From the NCBI GenBank assembly GCA_030040755.1, contig JASHTC010000168.1, forward strand, positions 1 through 5,078: a DNA stretch of 5,078 nt. Reading direction: 5' to 3'. Shown here piece after piece: positions 1 through 5,068 of this stretch (positions within the stretch are counted from its first letter, which is position 1; every line of letters starts with the position of its first letter). The notes beneath the pieces are model-generated. The model saw only the letters and a program-made list of their open reading frames with translations. It searched no databases and was not told the DNA's origin. This DNA comes from Thermoplasmata archaeon. Lineage in GTDB: Archaea > Thermoplasmatota > Thermoplasmata > Lutacidiplasmatales > UBA184. A program made the translations under genes and the position numbers.

Positions 1-567
1 GCCAGCGGCACGGAGACGGTCACCTCGGCGGACCAGTCGGTCTCGGTGACGTACACGCCGGTGACGACGCCCGTGACGTCGACCATCACCTTTACCGAGA
101 CCGGCCTCCCGACGGGGACGAGCTGGTCGCTGACGGTCAACGGGGTGACGTACACCGCGACCACGAGCACCATCACGGTGACGGGCGTCGCGGGAGAGTA
201 CACCTACTCCGTCGGCGCGGTCACCGGCTACACCTCCAGTCCCAGCAGCGGCACGGTGACCCTGACCAGCAGCGGAGCCTCGCAGGCCATCGCGTTCTCG
301 GCCATCCCCTCGACGACGACACCGTCCAGTTCGAGCTCGCTCTCCAACACCGACTGGGCGATCATCGGCCTGATCATCGGCCTCGTCATCGGCGGGCTCG
401 TCGTGGCGCTGTTGATGCGCGGACGCGGCGGGTCGGGGGCCGGGACCGAGCCGCAGGAGCCGGTCCAGACCTGGAACGAAGGGGAGCAGGCTCCCGCGGA
501 GGAGCAACCCGAGGGCCAGCCGTCGGCGGAGGAGCAGCCGCCGGCCGAAGGAGACGGTTCGGCCTGA
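1..567 (+). CDS. Cell-surface repeat protein with C-terminal membrane anchor (5' end outside window)
   Basis: The reading frame is open from base 1, so the gene begins upstream; 188 residues are visible before the TGA at 565-567. Visible residues 1-20 look like the end of an earlier copy of the same domain (an 'ETVTSADQSVSVTYTP' strand). Residues about 28-103 form one full Thr/Ser/Gly/Val-rich beta-sandwich-like domain containing 'FTETGLPTGTSWSLTVNG' and 'GYTSSPSSGTVT'. This signature is known from secreted and surface proteins of Thermoplasmata and other archaea. A Ser/Thr linker (104-116) leads to a single hydrophobic membrane segment (about 119-138). A basic 'RGRG' stop-transfer follows, then an acidic Glu/Pro/Gln tail with two AEEQP units. 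The inferred topology is repeat domains outside and tail inside the cell. Its partner or substrate is unknown. No enzyme motif is seen in the visible part; the missing N-terminus could carry one, for example a protease domain. Confidence 0.85.
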   Translation, partial: ASGTETVTSADQSVSVTYTPVTTPVTSTITFTETGLPTGTSWSLTVNGVTYTATTSTITVTGVAGEYTYSVGAVTGYTSSPSSGTVTLTSSGASQAIAFSAIPSTTTPSSSSSLSNTDWAIIGLIIGLVIGGLVVALLMRGRGGSGAGTEPQEPVQTWNEGEQAPAEEQPEGQPSAEEQPPAEGDGSA

Positions 568-632
568 GCGCGGGCCGGGGCCCCTAACCCTTTCCTCGGC
601 CCCTCCCTCCGCCGACCGTCGGGCAGGGCAGC

Positions 633-638
633 CTTAAG
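633..638 (+). promoter_or_regulatory. TATA-like box (CTTAAG) for the SRPBCC gene
   Basis: A CTTAAG core sits in an otherwise GC-rich spacer, about 40 bases before the ATG at 678. Archaeal initiation normally falls about 25 bases downstream of the TATA box. That would put the transcript start near 660 and leave a short leader of about 17 nt containing the GAGGGG ribosome-binding site. The assignment rests on position and composition only. Confidence 0.4.
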
Positions 639-665
639 CCTGGCTCCGCGCCTGACCGCCCGCGT

Positions 666-671
666 GAGGGG
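666..671 (+). promoter_or_regulatory. Ribosome-binding site (GAGGGG) for the SRPBCC gene
   Basis: GAGGGG lies 6 nt before the ATG at 678. It matches the purine-rich anti-16S pattern and supports choosing that ATG as the start. Confidence 0.5.
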
Positions 672-677
672 CATGGG

Positions 678-1115
678 ATGGTCGAGTACCACGACGAGGG
701 GATCCTCCCGTTTTCGCGAGAGCGGGTCTGGCAGCTCCTCATCGCCCACAGCGACCCCGCGCAGATCGTGCGGATCCATCCCCTGGTCCGAGCCCAGGAA
801 ATCGTGGGGAGGAGTGGGGAGACACTCACCGTCCGCCGGAAGATCGACGTGCGGGGCAAGCTCCTCAGCTCCGAGTGGAGAATCGTCAGTCAGTCCCCCG
901 AGATGATGCGATGGGAGGTCCTCACGAGCGAAGGCCCTTGGGCCGAAGGGAGCTGGCTCGAGAACCGCTACTCGGTCGTCCCGGACGGCACGCGCATCGA
1001 GAGCCGGGGGAAGCTGAAGGTGAGCGTCCTCCCGTTCTTCCTTCCCCAAGGGGCGTTGATCCGGCGCATCCTAAACGACCTGGACGTCGAAGACAGCGCC
1101 TACCTTCGCATTTGA
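678..1115 (+). CDS. SRPBCC (START/polyketide-cyclase-like) domain protein
   Basis: This is a 145-residue protein made of a single domain, the usual length for stand-alone SRPBCC proteins. The N-terminal strand 'VEYHDEGILPFSRERVWQLL' followed by a short helix and 'DPAQIVRIHPLV' is the typical opening of the helix-grip fold, where the '(F/S)RERVWQLL' helix follows the first strand. A run of alternating beta strands follows (about residues 47-120: 'GETLTVRRKID', 'SSEWRIVSQSPEMMRWEV', 'GTRIESRGKLKV'), then a C-terminal helix (about 128-140). These proteins bind hydrophobic ligands in a central cavity. No catalytic residues or ligand can be deduced. The start at 678 is backed by GAGGGG 6 nt upstream. 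It has its own promoter-like CTTAAG, is 110 bases after the surface-protein gene, and converges with the methyltransferase gene. Function beyond the fold is unknown. Confidence 0.8.
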   Translation: MVEYHDEGILPFSRERVWQLLIAHSDPAQIVRIHPLVRAQEIVGRSGETLTVRRKIDVRGKLLSSEWRIVSQSPEMMRWEVLTSEGPWAEGSWLENRYSVVPDGTRIESRGKLKVSVLPFFLPQGALIRRILNDLDVEDSAYLRI

Positions 1116-1203
1116 TCGATGGGGCCGACCGCGCCCGGCCGCCCCCGCGAGGACAGCGGGTAACCCATGCAGTCCGCACGGTCCGCGTCGGGCGCGCCGG
1201 CGC

Positions 1204-1252
1204 AAGCGATTTCTACGTAGACCAAGAGTTGCTGCATGCGAAATCAGCGCTT
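1204..1252. repeat. Imperfect stem-loop between convergent genes
   Basis: AAGCG-ATTTC (1204-1213) can pair with GAAAT (1240-1244) and CGCTT (1248-1252). This gives two 5-bp stems separated by a 3-nt bulge on the 3' side. The loop contains the perfect palindrome TCTACGTAGA (1212-1221), which partly competes with the stem. It lies in the 176-bp gap between the ends of the SRPBCC and methyltransferase genes, so it could mark the 3' ends of both transcripts. No T-run follows, which argues against a classic terminator. The remainder of the gap is GC-rich with no feature seen. Confidence 0.3.
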
Positions 1253-1291
1253 CCCAGAGGTCGGCCGGCGCATTCTCCGACCGCCGCCGCC

Positions 1292-1876
1292 TTACCGAGG
1301 GCTCGCTTCCGGCTTCTGGAGCAGGTGACGAGCCACGAGCCAGGAGGAGGGGACGGGGCGAACGACCCACCCCCGCCGACGTTCGATCGCCTCCCACCGC
1401 GAGGGAAGGACCCGTAGACTCTGTCGACGGGACCTCGGCCGAATGCTTCTCCGAAGGTAGCTCACGAACGCTACCCCACCGGGCTTGAGGATGCGCCACG
1501 TCTGGTCCATGACCCCCTCCTTGTCCACCAGGCAGCAGATGACCAAGGAGAGAAGGACCCGGTCGACCGAGCCCTCCGGGATCGCGTCGACCTGAGCCGC
1601 AGAGATCGGGAGCCACACTACGCGGGGATCCTCCTTCACCCTCCGGTGGGCGACCTCCAGGTTGTCCCCGTCCGGGTCGACCGCGAACAACCGACCGTGC
1701 GGTCCCACCCGGTGGAGGATCTCGAGGTCATAGAAACCGACCCCCGCCCCGAGGTCCGCCACGACGTCGCTTTCCTCCACGCCAAGGAGGTCGAGGTCTC
1801 GCGAGGGGGGAGAGAGCCACCGCCGCAACGGATTCTCCAGAGACCCGGGCCAGCAACGGCGGTCGATCGGAGCCAT
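1292..1876 (-). CDS. Class I SAM-dependent methyltransferase
   Basis: The product is 194 residues from the ATG at 1876-1874. It shows the Rossmann methyltransferase order: motif I 'VVADLGAGVGFY' (D41, G43, G45, G47) for S-adenosylmethionine binding; an acidic residue at the end of strand 2, 'LFAVDPD' (D67), for the ribose hydroxyls; a strand-4 region 'DRVLLSLVICCL' (105-116); and the post-strand-4 'RILKPGGVAFV' loop (128-138). The N-terminal 'NPLRRWLSPP' helix is common in small archaeal and bacterial methyltransferases of the UbiE/Methyltransf_11 type. The substrate cannot be read from the sequence. A GTG at 1909 would add 11 residues. I prefer the ATG because a TATA-like AATTA at 1921-1925 would start transcription near 1897, downstream of that GTG. 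The gene is divergent from the epimerase gene and convergent with the SRPBCC gene, so it is probably transcribed alone. Confidence 0.85.
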   Translation of the reverse strand: MAPIDRRCWPGSLENPLRRWLSPPSRDLDLLGVEESDVVADLGAGVGFYDLEILHRVGPHGRLFAVDPDGDNLEVAHRRVKEDPRVVWLPISAAQVDAIPEGSVDRVLLSLVICCLVDKEGVMDQTWRILKPGGVAFVSYLRRSIRPRSRRQSLRVLPSRWEAIERRRGWVVRPVPSSWLVARHLLQKPEASPR

Positions 1877-1918
1877 GGGCAGGCGCTCGCCCTCTCTCAC
1901 GATTCCCACTCGGCACCC

Positions 1919-1927
1919 AGTAATTCG
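1919..1927 (-). promoter_or_regulatory. TATA-like box for the methyltransferase gene
   Basis: Read on the minus strand this is CGAATTACT, the most AT-rich patch in the 151-bp divergent spacer (1877-2027). Initiation about 25 bases downstream gives a leader of roughly 20 nt before the ATG at 1876, with a weak purine-rich AGGGCG at 1893-1888. The assignment is by position only. Confidence 0.35.
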
Positions 1928-1984
1928 CCCGGGGGATGAGGTTCCGGGGAGTTATGCCCGGGCGGAGCGGGGTCGTGGCGGCAG

Positions 1985-1992
1985 GCTAAAGT
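1985..1992 (+). promoter_or_regulatory. TATA-like box (GCTAAAGT) for the epimerase gene
   Basis: A short AT patch lies about 38 bases before the GTG at 2028. It would place the transcript start near 2013-2016. That leaves a leader of about 12-15 nt holding GGGGA (2016-2020), which ends 7 nt before the GTG. The box and the Shine-Dalgarno-like element together support the GTG start. Confidence 0.35.
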
Positions 1993-2027
1993 GCCCCGAC
2001 CCCTCCGACCGAGCCGGGGACTCCGTC

Positions 2028-2963
2028 GTGCGAGCGTTGGTGACCGGAGGTACCGGGTTCCTCGGCTCGTACATGGCGACCCACCTCGCCGCCCAGGGGG
2101 ACGAGGTGACCGCCACCTACCTCCCTCGGGCCACCCCGAACCAGCCGCCGGCGATGGCGGGGATTGCTCACGTGCCCCTCGACGTCACCGACCGCCACCA
2201 GGTCTCGCGCGTCGTGGCCGAGGCCCGACCGGATGTGATCTATCACTTTGCGGGACAGGCCTTCGTCATCCCCTCGTGGGAGGACCCCGCCGGCACCTTC
2301 TCGACTAACCTCACGGGCACCCTCTATCTCCTCGAGGAGCTCCGTCACCACTTCCCGAAGACGGACTTTGCCTTCGCCGGGAGCGGCACGGAGTATGGGG
2401 ACCCTCCCAAGATCCCGACTCCGGAAGACTCGCCGCTCCGGCCGACCAGCCCGTACGCGTCGAGCAAGGCGGGCGCGGACCTCCTGTGCTACCAGTACTT
2501 TCGCAGTTTTGGTATCCAGGTGTTTCGCTATCGGATCTTCGGGACCACGGGCCCCGGTAAGCGGGGGGACTCCACCAACGACTTCGCGAGCCAGATCGCG
2601 GCGCTGGAACGTCAGGCGGGGTCCCGTACGCTTCGTGTCGGAAATCTCGACAAGCGACGCGACATCCAGGACGTCCGGGATGCGATCCGGGCCATGGTCA
2701 CGGTGGTCGAACGTGGGGAGGCGGGAGAAGCCTACAACATCGCGAGCGGGGTCCCGCGGCTCGTCCAAGACAATCTGCGAACCCTCCTCTCCTTCGCTCG
2801 GATTCCCATCTCCGTCCAGACGTCGGCGGAGAGGATCCGCCTCGTCGACGAACCTGTCCACCTTGCCGATATCTCGCGCCTGCAGCGTCTCGGGTGGTCT
2901 CCTCGCGTTCCGTTCGAGGACACCCTGCGCGAGATCCTAGAGAGCTGGCGCGAAGTACACTAA
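2028..2963 (+). CDS. NAD(P)-dependent sugar-nucleotide epimerase/dehydratase (GDP-mannose 4,6-dehydratase/reductase-like)
   Basis: The product is 311 residues from a GTG start, a normal length for this extended short-chain dehydrogenase family. The start is set by homology: the protein must begin just before the first Rossmann strand 'RALVTGGTGFLGS', whose glycine-rich dinucleotide loop is at about residues 6-14. Catalytic features are visible: 'GSGTEYG' (T121, E122) and Y143-x3-K147 in 'SPYASSKAGADLLCYQYF'. The C-terminal half has 'RIFGTTGPGK' (about 170-178), 'LRVGNLDKRRDIQDVRD' (about 202-218), 'AYNIASG', and a terminal helix ending in 'LESWREVH'. The order 'TGPG...DFASQIA...VGNLD..RD..DVRD' resembles archaeal and bacterial GDP-mannose 4,6-dehydratases and GDP-6-deoxy-4-keto-mannose reductases, which make deoxy-sugars for surface glycans. 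Which of the two reactions applies, and the exact nucleotide sugar, is not decidable here. The frame stays open upstream to an ATG at 1875, but that extension has no family match and overlaps the methyltransferase start. Confidence 0.88.
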   Translation: MRALVTGGTGFLGSYMATHLAAQGDEVTATYLPRATPNQPPAMAGIAHVPLDVTDRHQVSRVVAEARPDVIYHFAGQAFVIPSWEDPAGTFSTNLTGTLYLLEELRHHFPKTDFAFAGSGTEYGDPPKIPTPEDSPLRPTSPYASSKAGADLLCYQYFRSFGIQVFRYRIFGTTGPGKRGDSTNDFASQIAALERQAGSRTLRVGNLDKRRDIQDVRDAIRAMVTVVERGEAGEAYNIASGVPRLVQDNLRTLLSFARIPISVQTSAERIRLVDEPVHLADISRLQRLGWSPRVPFEDTLREILESWREVH

Positions 2964-2977
2964 CGCGGCGCCATGTG

Positions 2978-3004
2978 CATATGCATATGCATATGTGTAT
3001 GTAT
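2978..3004 (+). repeat. CATATG tract; inverted copy of the vapB upstream site
   Basis: Three CATATG units in tandem (2978-2995) form an 18-bp perfect palindrome of alternating purine and pyrimidine. TGTATGTAT follows. Positions 2984-3004 match the reverse complement of 4243-4263, directly upstream of vapB, at 20 of 21 bases (T2996 is the mismatch). It starts 14 bases after the epimerase stop. It may be a second operator, an orphan promoter pointing into the noncoding stretch, or one end of an inserted cassette. Confidence 0.6.
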
Positions 3005-3286
3005 AGTTAGGGCGGGCCGGTGCGGCATGTTACAGAGATTGCCGACGACCCCCCGGTTACTTGCTATCCTGAGCCGATCCAGCCCGGTGTAGCCCCGCTT
3101 CGATCCCGTGGGTTGAGTTAGTTCGGCCGATAACCCATTACGTAGGCATAAGAGAATAGCGTATCGCGTCTACCTTTCCTTCAACAGCGCCATTAATTGT
3201 TTCTTCTAAAGGTCACGGAGGATCCTCGGGGGCGAGTGATCCCTGGGCCGTCAATGGCTGACAGGGTGTTTGGGCCCCCCACCCGT

Positions 3287-3298
3287 GGGCTTCGGCCC
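3287..3298 (+). repeat. GGGC-TTCG-GCCC tetraloop hairpin
   Basis: A 4-bp GC stem is closed by TTCG, the extra-stable UUCG tetraloop when transcribed. It is short and could be chance in a GC-rich genome. If the noncoding stretch is transcribed it would be a natural structural element. No T-run follows. Confidence 0.3.
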
Positions 3299-3338
3299 TA
3301 TCATCCGATGCGGGGTCCAAGTCCGGCCAGCCCATCTT

Positions 3339-3356
3339 GTATAACTCGTGTTATAC
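3339..3356. repeat. GTATAAC-TCGT-GTTATAC inverted repeat
   Basis: Two perfect 7-bp arms are separated by 4 bases, in an AT-rich island of the noncoding stretch. The size and spacing suit a dimeric DNA-binding protein, and the TATAA within the arm could be a TATA box. It could also fold as a hairpin. No gene lies nearby for it to serve. Confidence 0.45.
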
Positions 3357-3612
3357 GCCGGCACCTCAGGGAATCCCCTGCCGCTCGTCGCTTCAGGAGA
3401 GGCCTCTACCTCAATTATGGTACTCAAGTATCGCCATATACGTAACTATACTGGCTACGGTACCAAAAGGGAGGGAACCCTGGATTTCGAGGCACTTGGA
3501 ACGAAATACCCCCCCCCGCAGGCACCAGATCGTTCCGGGATCCTCTGGCAAGCGGGCTCGTTCTCGGGCCTGTCCGGTCTATTCATGCCTTGGGGACTCC
3601 TATACATCGATT

Positions 3613-3631
3613 GTATCGATATATGCGATAC
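3613..3631 (-). terminator. Hairpin just downstream of vapC (possible transcript end)
   Basis: Arms GTATCG and CGATAC enclose a 7-base AT-rich loop, starting 5 bases past the vapC stop codon at 3639-3637. Its place directly after the operon end suggests transcript termination or 3'-end protection. There is no clear T-tract, so terminator is only one reading. Confidence 0.3.
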
Positions 3632-3635
3632 TATG

Positions 3636-3661
3636 GTCACCTGGAGGTGACTCGAGTCACC
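3636..3661. repeat. Nested palindromes GTCACC / GGTGAC at the 3' end of vapC
   Basis: Three alternating units are present: GTCACC (3636-3641), GGTGAC (3646-3651) and GTCACC (3656-3661). The first two form a 6-bp hairpin with a TGGA loop. The second and third form a perfect 16-bp palindrome, GGTGACTCGAGTCACC (3646-3661). The array overlaps the last codons and stop of vapC and encodes its repeated 'RVTRVT' tail. The two foldings are mutually exclusive. Confidence 0.6.
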
Positions 3662-4035
3662 CGAAAGCGCCACCGGCCGCCCGGCGTGATCTTTGAACGG
3701 GTGAATACCTCCTCGCAACCGTTGGCCTCGAGGGCTCCCCACTCGAGGAGGCGAAGGAGCTCCTCCCCTCGGAGCTTCACCGACCCTCGGTGTCCGGCCT
3801 CGCTCACGGCTTTAGAGTCGACCGGCAGGACGGTGAGCTTTCGGCGGAGACGTTCCACCGAGGCGCGCCGGGCCGCCCTTCCTTTAGCCGAACCGACCTC
3901 GGCCAGGATGGATAGCTCGAGGAGGGAGACCTCGGTGGTCGCTACCTCGACCCCTCGCAACTGTTTGAGGAGCTTCTTCGCGAATGCCTCTCCCTCGAGG
4001 ATCCCGAGGAGGGCCCACGTATCGAGGGCCTTCAT
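3637..4035 (-). CDS. vapC: VapC-like PIN-domain toxin (possible ribonuclease)
   Basis: The product is 132 residues, the normal size for VapC. The opening 'MKALDTWALLGIL' carries the first PIN-domain acidic residue (D5). 'TTEVSLLELSIL' supplies the second (E40, possibly E35), and 'LTVLPVDSKAV' and 'NGCEEVFTRSK' are further family-like segments. VapC toxins of this family are Mg-dependent RNases that cut tRNA or rRNA and are held inactive by VapB. In the C-terminal half the usual Asp of the 'DALI'-type helix aligns by eye with R95 (E98 is three residues later), and the usual Asp of 'TRD' is S114, so activity is doubtful. The ATG at 4035 overlaps the vapB stop in ATGA. A GGGGGAG lies 9 nt upstream inside vapB, so the two are translationally coupled. 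The short tail 'RVTRVTSR' is encoded by a palindrome. Confidence 0.82.
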   Translation of the reverse strand: MKALDTWALLGILEGEAFAKKLLKQLRGVEVATTEVSLLELSILAEVGSAKGRAARRASVERLRRKLTVLPVDSKAVSEAGHRGSVKLRGEELLRLLEWGALEANGCEEVFTRSKITPGGRWRFRVTRVTSR

Positions 4036-4244
4036 CGACGGGCACTCCCCCGCGGTCTCTCTCGGCGTGCCGTCACTCGCGTCGCCGAGCCGGGCGGCCT
4101 CCCCCAGCTGCCGTAGAGCTCTTCCAGGCCCTCCCGCTGGTCCAACAAGCGTCGCAACAACTCGGTGAAGCTCTCCCCCGGTCGCTTCTCTCGCATGAGG
4201 GCATCATAAACCGCCTTCTGCACGGCGATGTTTCGGGACGACAT
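4032..4244 (-). CDS. vapB: VapB-like antitoxin
   Basis: The product is 70 residues from the ATG at 4244-4242. The pattern 'RNIAVQKAVYDALMREKRPGESFTELLRRLL' (4-34) matches the archaeal VapB/DUF217 antitoxin type. In that type a short N-terminal strand and helix bind DNA as a dimer, and 'GESF(T/S)E' begins a second helix. The C-terminal half (about 44-70) is Pro/Gly/Arg-rich and probably disordered until it wraps around the VapC active site. The frame is open further upstream, but the peptide there ('FLYHICICVC') is encoded by the CATATG tract and is not family-like, so I start at this Met. No Shine-Dalgarno sequence precedes it, consistent with a leaderless or very short-leader mRNA. VapB with VapC normally represses its own promoter; the palindrome directly upstream is the obvious site. 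Confidence 0.82.
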   Translation of the reverse strand: MSSRNIAVQKAVYDALMREKRPGESFTELLRRLLDQREGLEELYGSWGRPPGSATRVTARRERPRGSARR

Positions 4245-4263
4245 ACATACGCATATGCATATG
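4243..4263 (-). promoter_or_regulatory. Probable vapBC operator (CATATG palindrome)
   Basis: Two CATATG units form a perfect 12-bp palindrome (4252-4263) and run, on the minus strand, through GCGTATGTAT into the vapB start codon. VapBC complexes are known to bind inverted repeats at their own promoters, so autoregulation here is a reasonable inference. Its inverted near-copy is at 2984-3004. The spacer up to the phosphohydrolase start (4264-4417) is otherwise GC-rich, with no clear TATA box for that gene, so the AT-rich patch may serve both directions. Confidence 0.45.
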
Positions 4264-4361
4264 TGGTACAAGAAGAGTTCGATGAACCCGCGTCGACCCC
4301 CTGGCCCCCGCAGCCCTCGCCTTGGAAAGACGCGGTTGCCGCACACTCTCCTCGAGGCCAG

Positions 4362-4381
4362 GGTCCCCCCGGGGGGGGACC
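4362..4381. repeat. GGTC6 / G6ACC GC-only inverted repeat with G8 run
   Basis: GGTCCCCCC (4362-4370) and GGGGGGACC (4373-4381) are perfect 9-bp arms around GG. Together they include a run of six C followed by eight G. The site lies 37 bases before the ATG at 4418. If it is in the mRNA leader it would make a very stable hairpin upstream of the start codon. Homopolymer length could be an assembly or sequencing artefact. Confidence 0.5.
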
Positions 4382-4417
4382 GGGCGGAGCCGGGGCCGCC
4401 GGTACGCAACGCATTTC

Positions 4418-5068
4418 ATGCAACCGCTGGTCCCTCCCTTCGTGGCACGCCCCCGACTCGTCGTCCTCGGGCTCGACTCGGTCTCTCCGGACCTGTTGGA
4501 GCGATTCCGCTCCGAGACGCCCCGGATCCAGGAACTCCTCTCACAATCGGCTCGTGGCACTCTGCGGAGCTGCGACCCCCCCATCACGGTGCCCGCGTGG
4601 GCGGTGATGTTTTCCGGCTACGACCCGGGCTCACTCGGGCTCTATGGCTTCCGACACCGTCGTGCCGGCTCGTACGACCAGATGTACATCCCGAGCTCGG
4701 CGACCGCCCAGCGGCCGATGGTGTGGGACGCACTCTCAAGGGCGGGACGCCGTGTGGCCGTGGTGGGGATGCCGCCCGGGTACCCCCCTCCCGCGGTGAA
4801 CGGCGTCTACGTGTCGGACTTCCTGACGCCGGACGGCGCCGTGGACTGGGCCTATCCGCGCTCGCTCGTACCCGAGCTCGCTCGGGTTGCAGGGGGGCCG
4901 TTCTTCGACATCTCCTTCCGGGTCGACGACCGACTGGCCGTGGCCCGGAACCTCCTCGAGATGACCCGGCGAAGGTGGAAGGTCGTGCGGCACCTTTGGG
5001 GGAAGGGCGTTTGGGATCTCTTCGCGGTTCATGAGATCGGCCCCGACCGGGTGCATCATGCGTTCTGA
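4418..5068 (+). CDS. Alkaline-phosphatase-superfamily phosphohydrolase/phosphodiesterase, N-terminal part, stopped by in-frame TGA
   Basis: There are 216 residues from the ATG at 4418 to a TGA at 5066-5068. 'PRLVVLGLDSVSPDLLERF' carries the first metal-binding Asp (D20). 'PPITVPAWAVMFSGYDPGSLGLYGFRHR' carries the likely nucleophile T57. 'GMPPGYPPPAVNGVYVSDFLTP' is a conserved mid-domain segment, and 'HEIGPDRVHHAF' (205-216) supplies further metal ligands (D210, H213/H214). This is the COG3379 / type I phosphodiesterase pattern, whose members are typically well over 400 residues, so about half is missing. The family motif continues 'FW.Y.D'; the bases after TTC are TGA AAG TAC TTT G, so the stop replaces the expected TGG (Trp) and the frame goes on as K-Y-F to the window end. 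It may be a nonsense mutation, a pseudogene or a base-call error. A GTG at 4442 is an alternative start. The substrate is unknown; relatives act on phosphodiesters, nucleotides or phospho-sugars. Confidence 0.8.
   Translation: MQPLVPPFVARPRLVVLGLDSVSPDLLERFRSETPRIQELLSQSARGTLRSCDPPITVPAWAVMFSGYDPGSLGLYGFRHRRAGSYDQMYIPSSATAQRPMVWDALSRAGRRVAVVGMPPGYPPPAVNGVYVSDFLTPDGAVDWAYPRSLVPELARVAGGPFFDISFRVDDRLAVARNLLEMTRRRWKVVRHLWGKGVWDLFAVHEIGPDRVHHAF

Larger units (their letters stand above)
2964..3636. other. Long noncoding, AT-richer stretch between convergent genes
   Basis: About 670 bases lie between the stop of the epimerase gene and the stop of vapC. The stretch is visibly richer in A/T than the genes on either side and has several TA-rich patches (for example 2978-3004, 3191-3212, 3419-3454, 3601-3634). 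The open frames here give compositionally erratic peptides with no domain pattern, so I call no gene. It holds the CATATG tract, a GGGC-TTCG-GCCC hairpin (3287-3298), a GTATAAC/GTTATAC inverted repeat, a run of nine C (3509-3517) and the hairpins next to vapC. No tRNA, 5S rRNA or CRISPR repeat was found by eye. It may encode an unrecognised RNA or be the remains of an insertion. Confidence 0.6.

Noticed and set aside
228..1049. 273-codon open frame on the minus strand
   Set aside because: It is antisense to the surface-protein and SRPBCC genes, spans the gap between them and has no domain pattern. It is a by-product of high GC.
1875..2027. Longer epimerase start at ATG 1875
   Set aside because: The added 51 residues are not family-like and the start would lie inside the methyltransferase gene. 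The GTG at 2028 directly precedes the first Rossmann strand and has a Shine-Dalgarno-like GGGGA.
1986..2861. 291-codon open frame on the minus strand
   Set aside because: It is fully antisense to the epimerase gene, whose motifs are unmistakable. The peptide is Arg/Gly-rich with no family features.
3095..3115. CTTCGATCC resembling a tRNA T-loop
   Set aside because: The flanking bases do not form the 5-bp T-stem, the required G before TTC is C, and no acceptor or anticodon stem could be built around it.
2964..3636. CRISPR array
   Set aside because: No direct repeat of 20-40 bases recurs at regular spacing.
3197..3696. Small plus-strand open frames of 82-119 codons in the noncoding stretch
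   Set aside because: They overlap one another, have erratic composition, no ribosome-binding site and no recognisable motif.
4228..5034. 268-codon open frame on the plus strand
   Set aside because: It is in a different frame from the phosphohydrolase, whose metal-binding and nucleophile motifs fix the real frame. The peptide is Arg/Pro-rich.
5066..5068. TGA read as selenocysteine or as a reassigned Trp codon
   Set aside because: The family residue is Trp, not Cys or Sec, and other genes in the window end in TGA, so mutation or error is the simpler reading.
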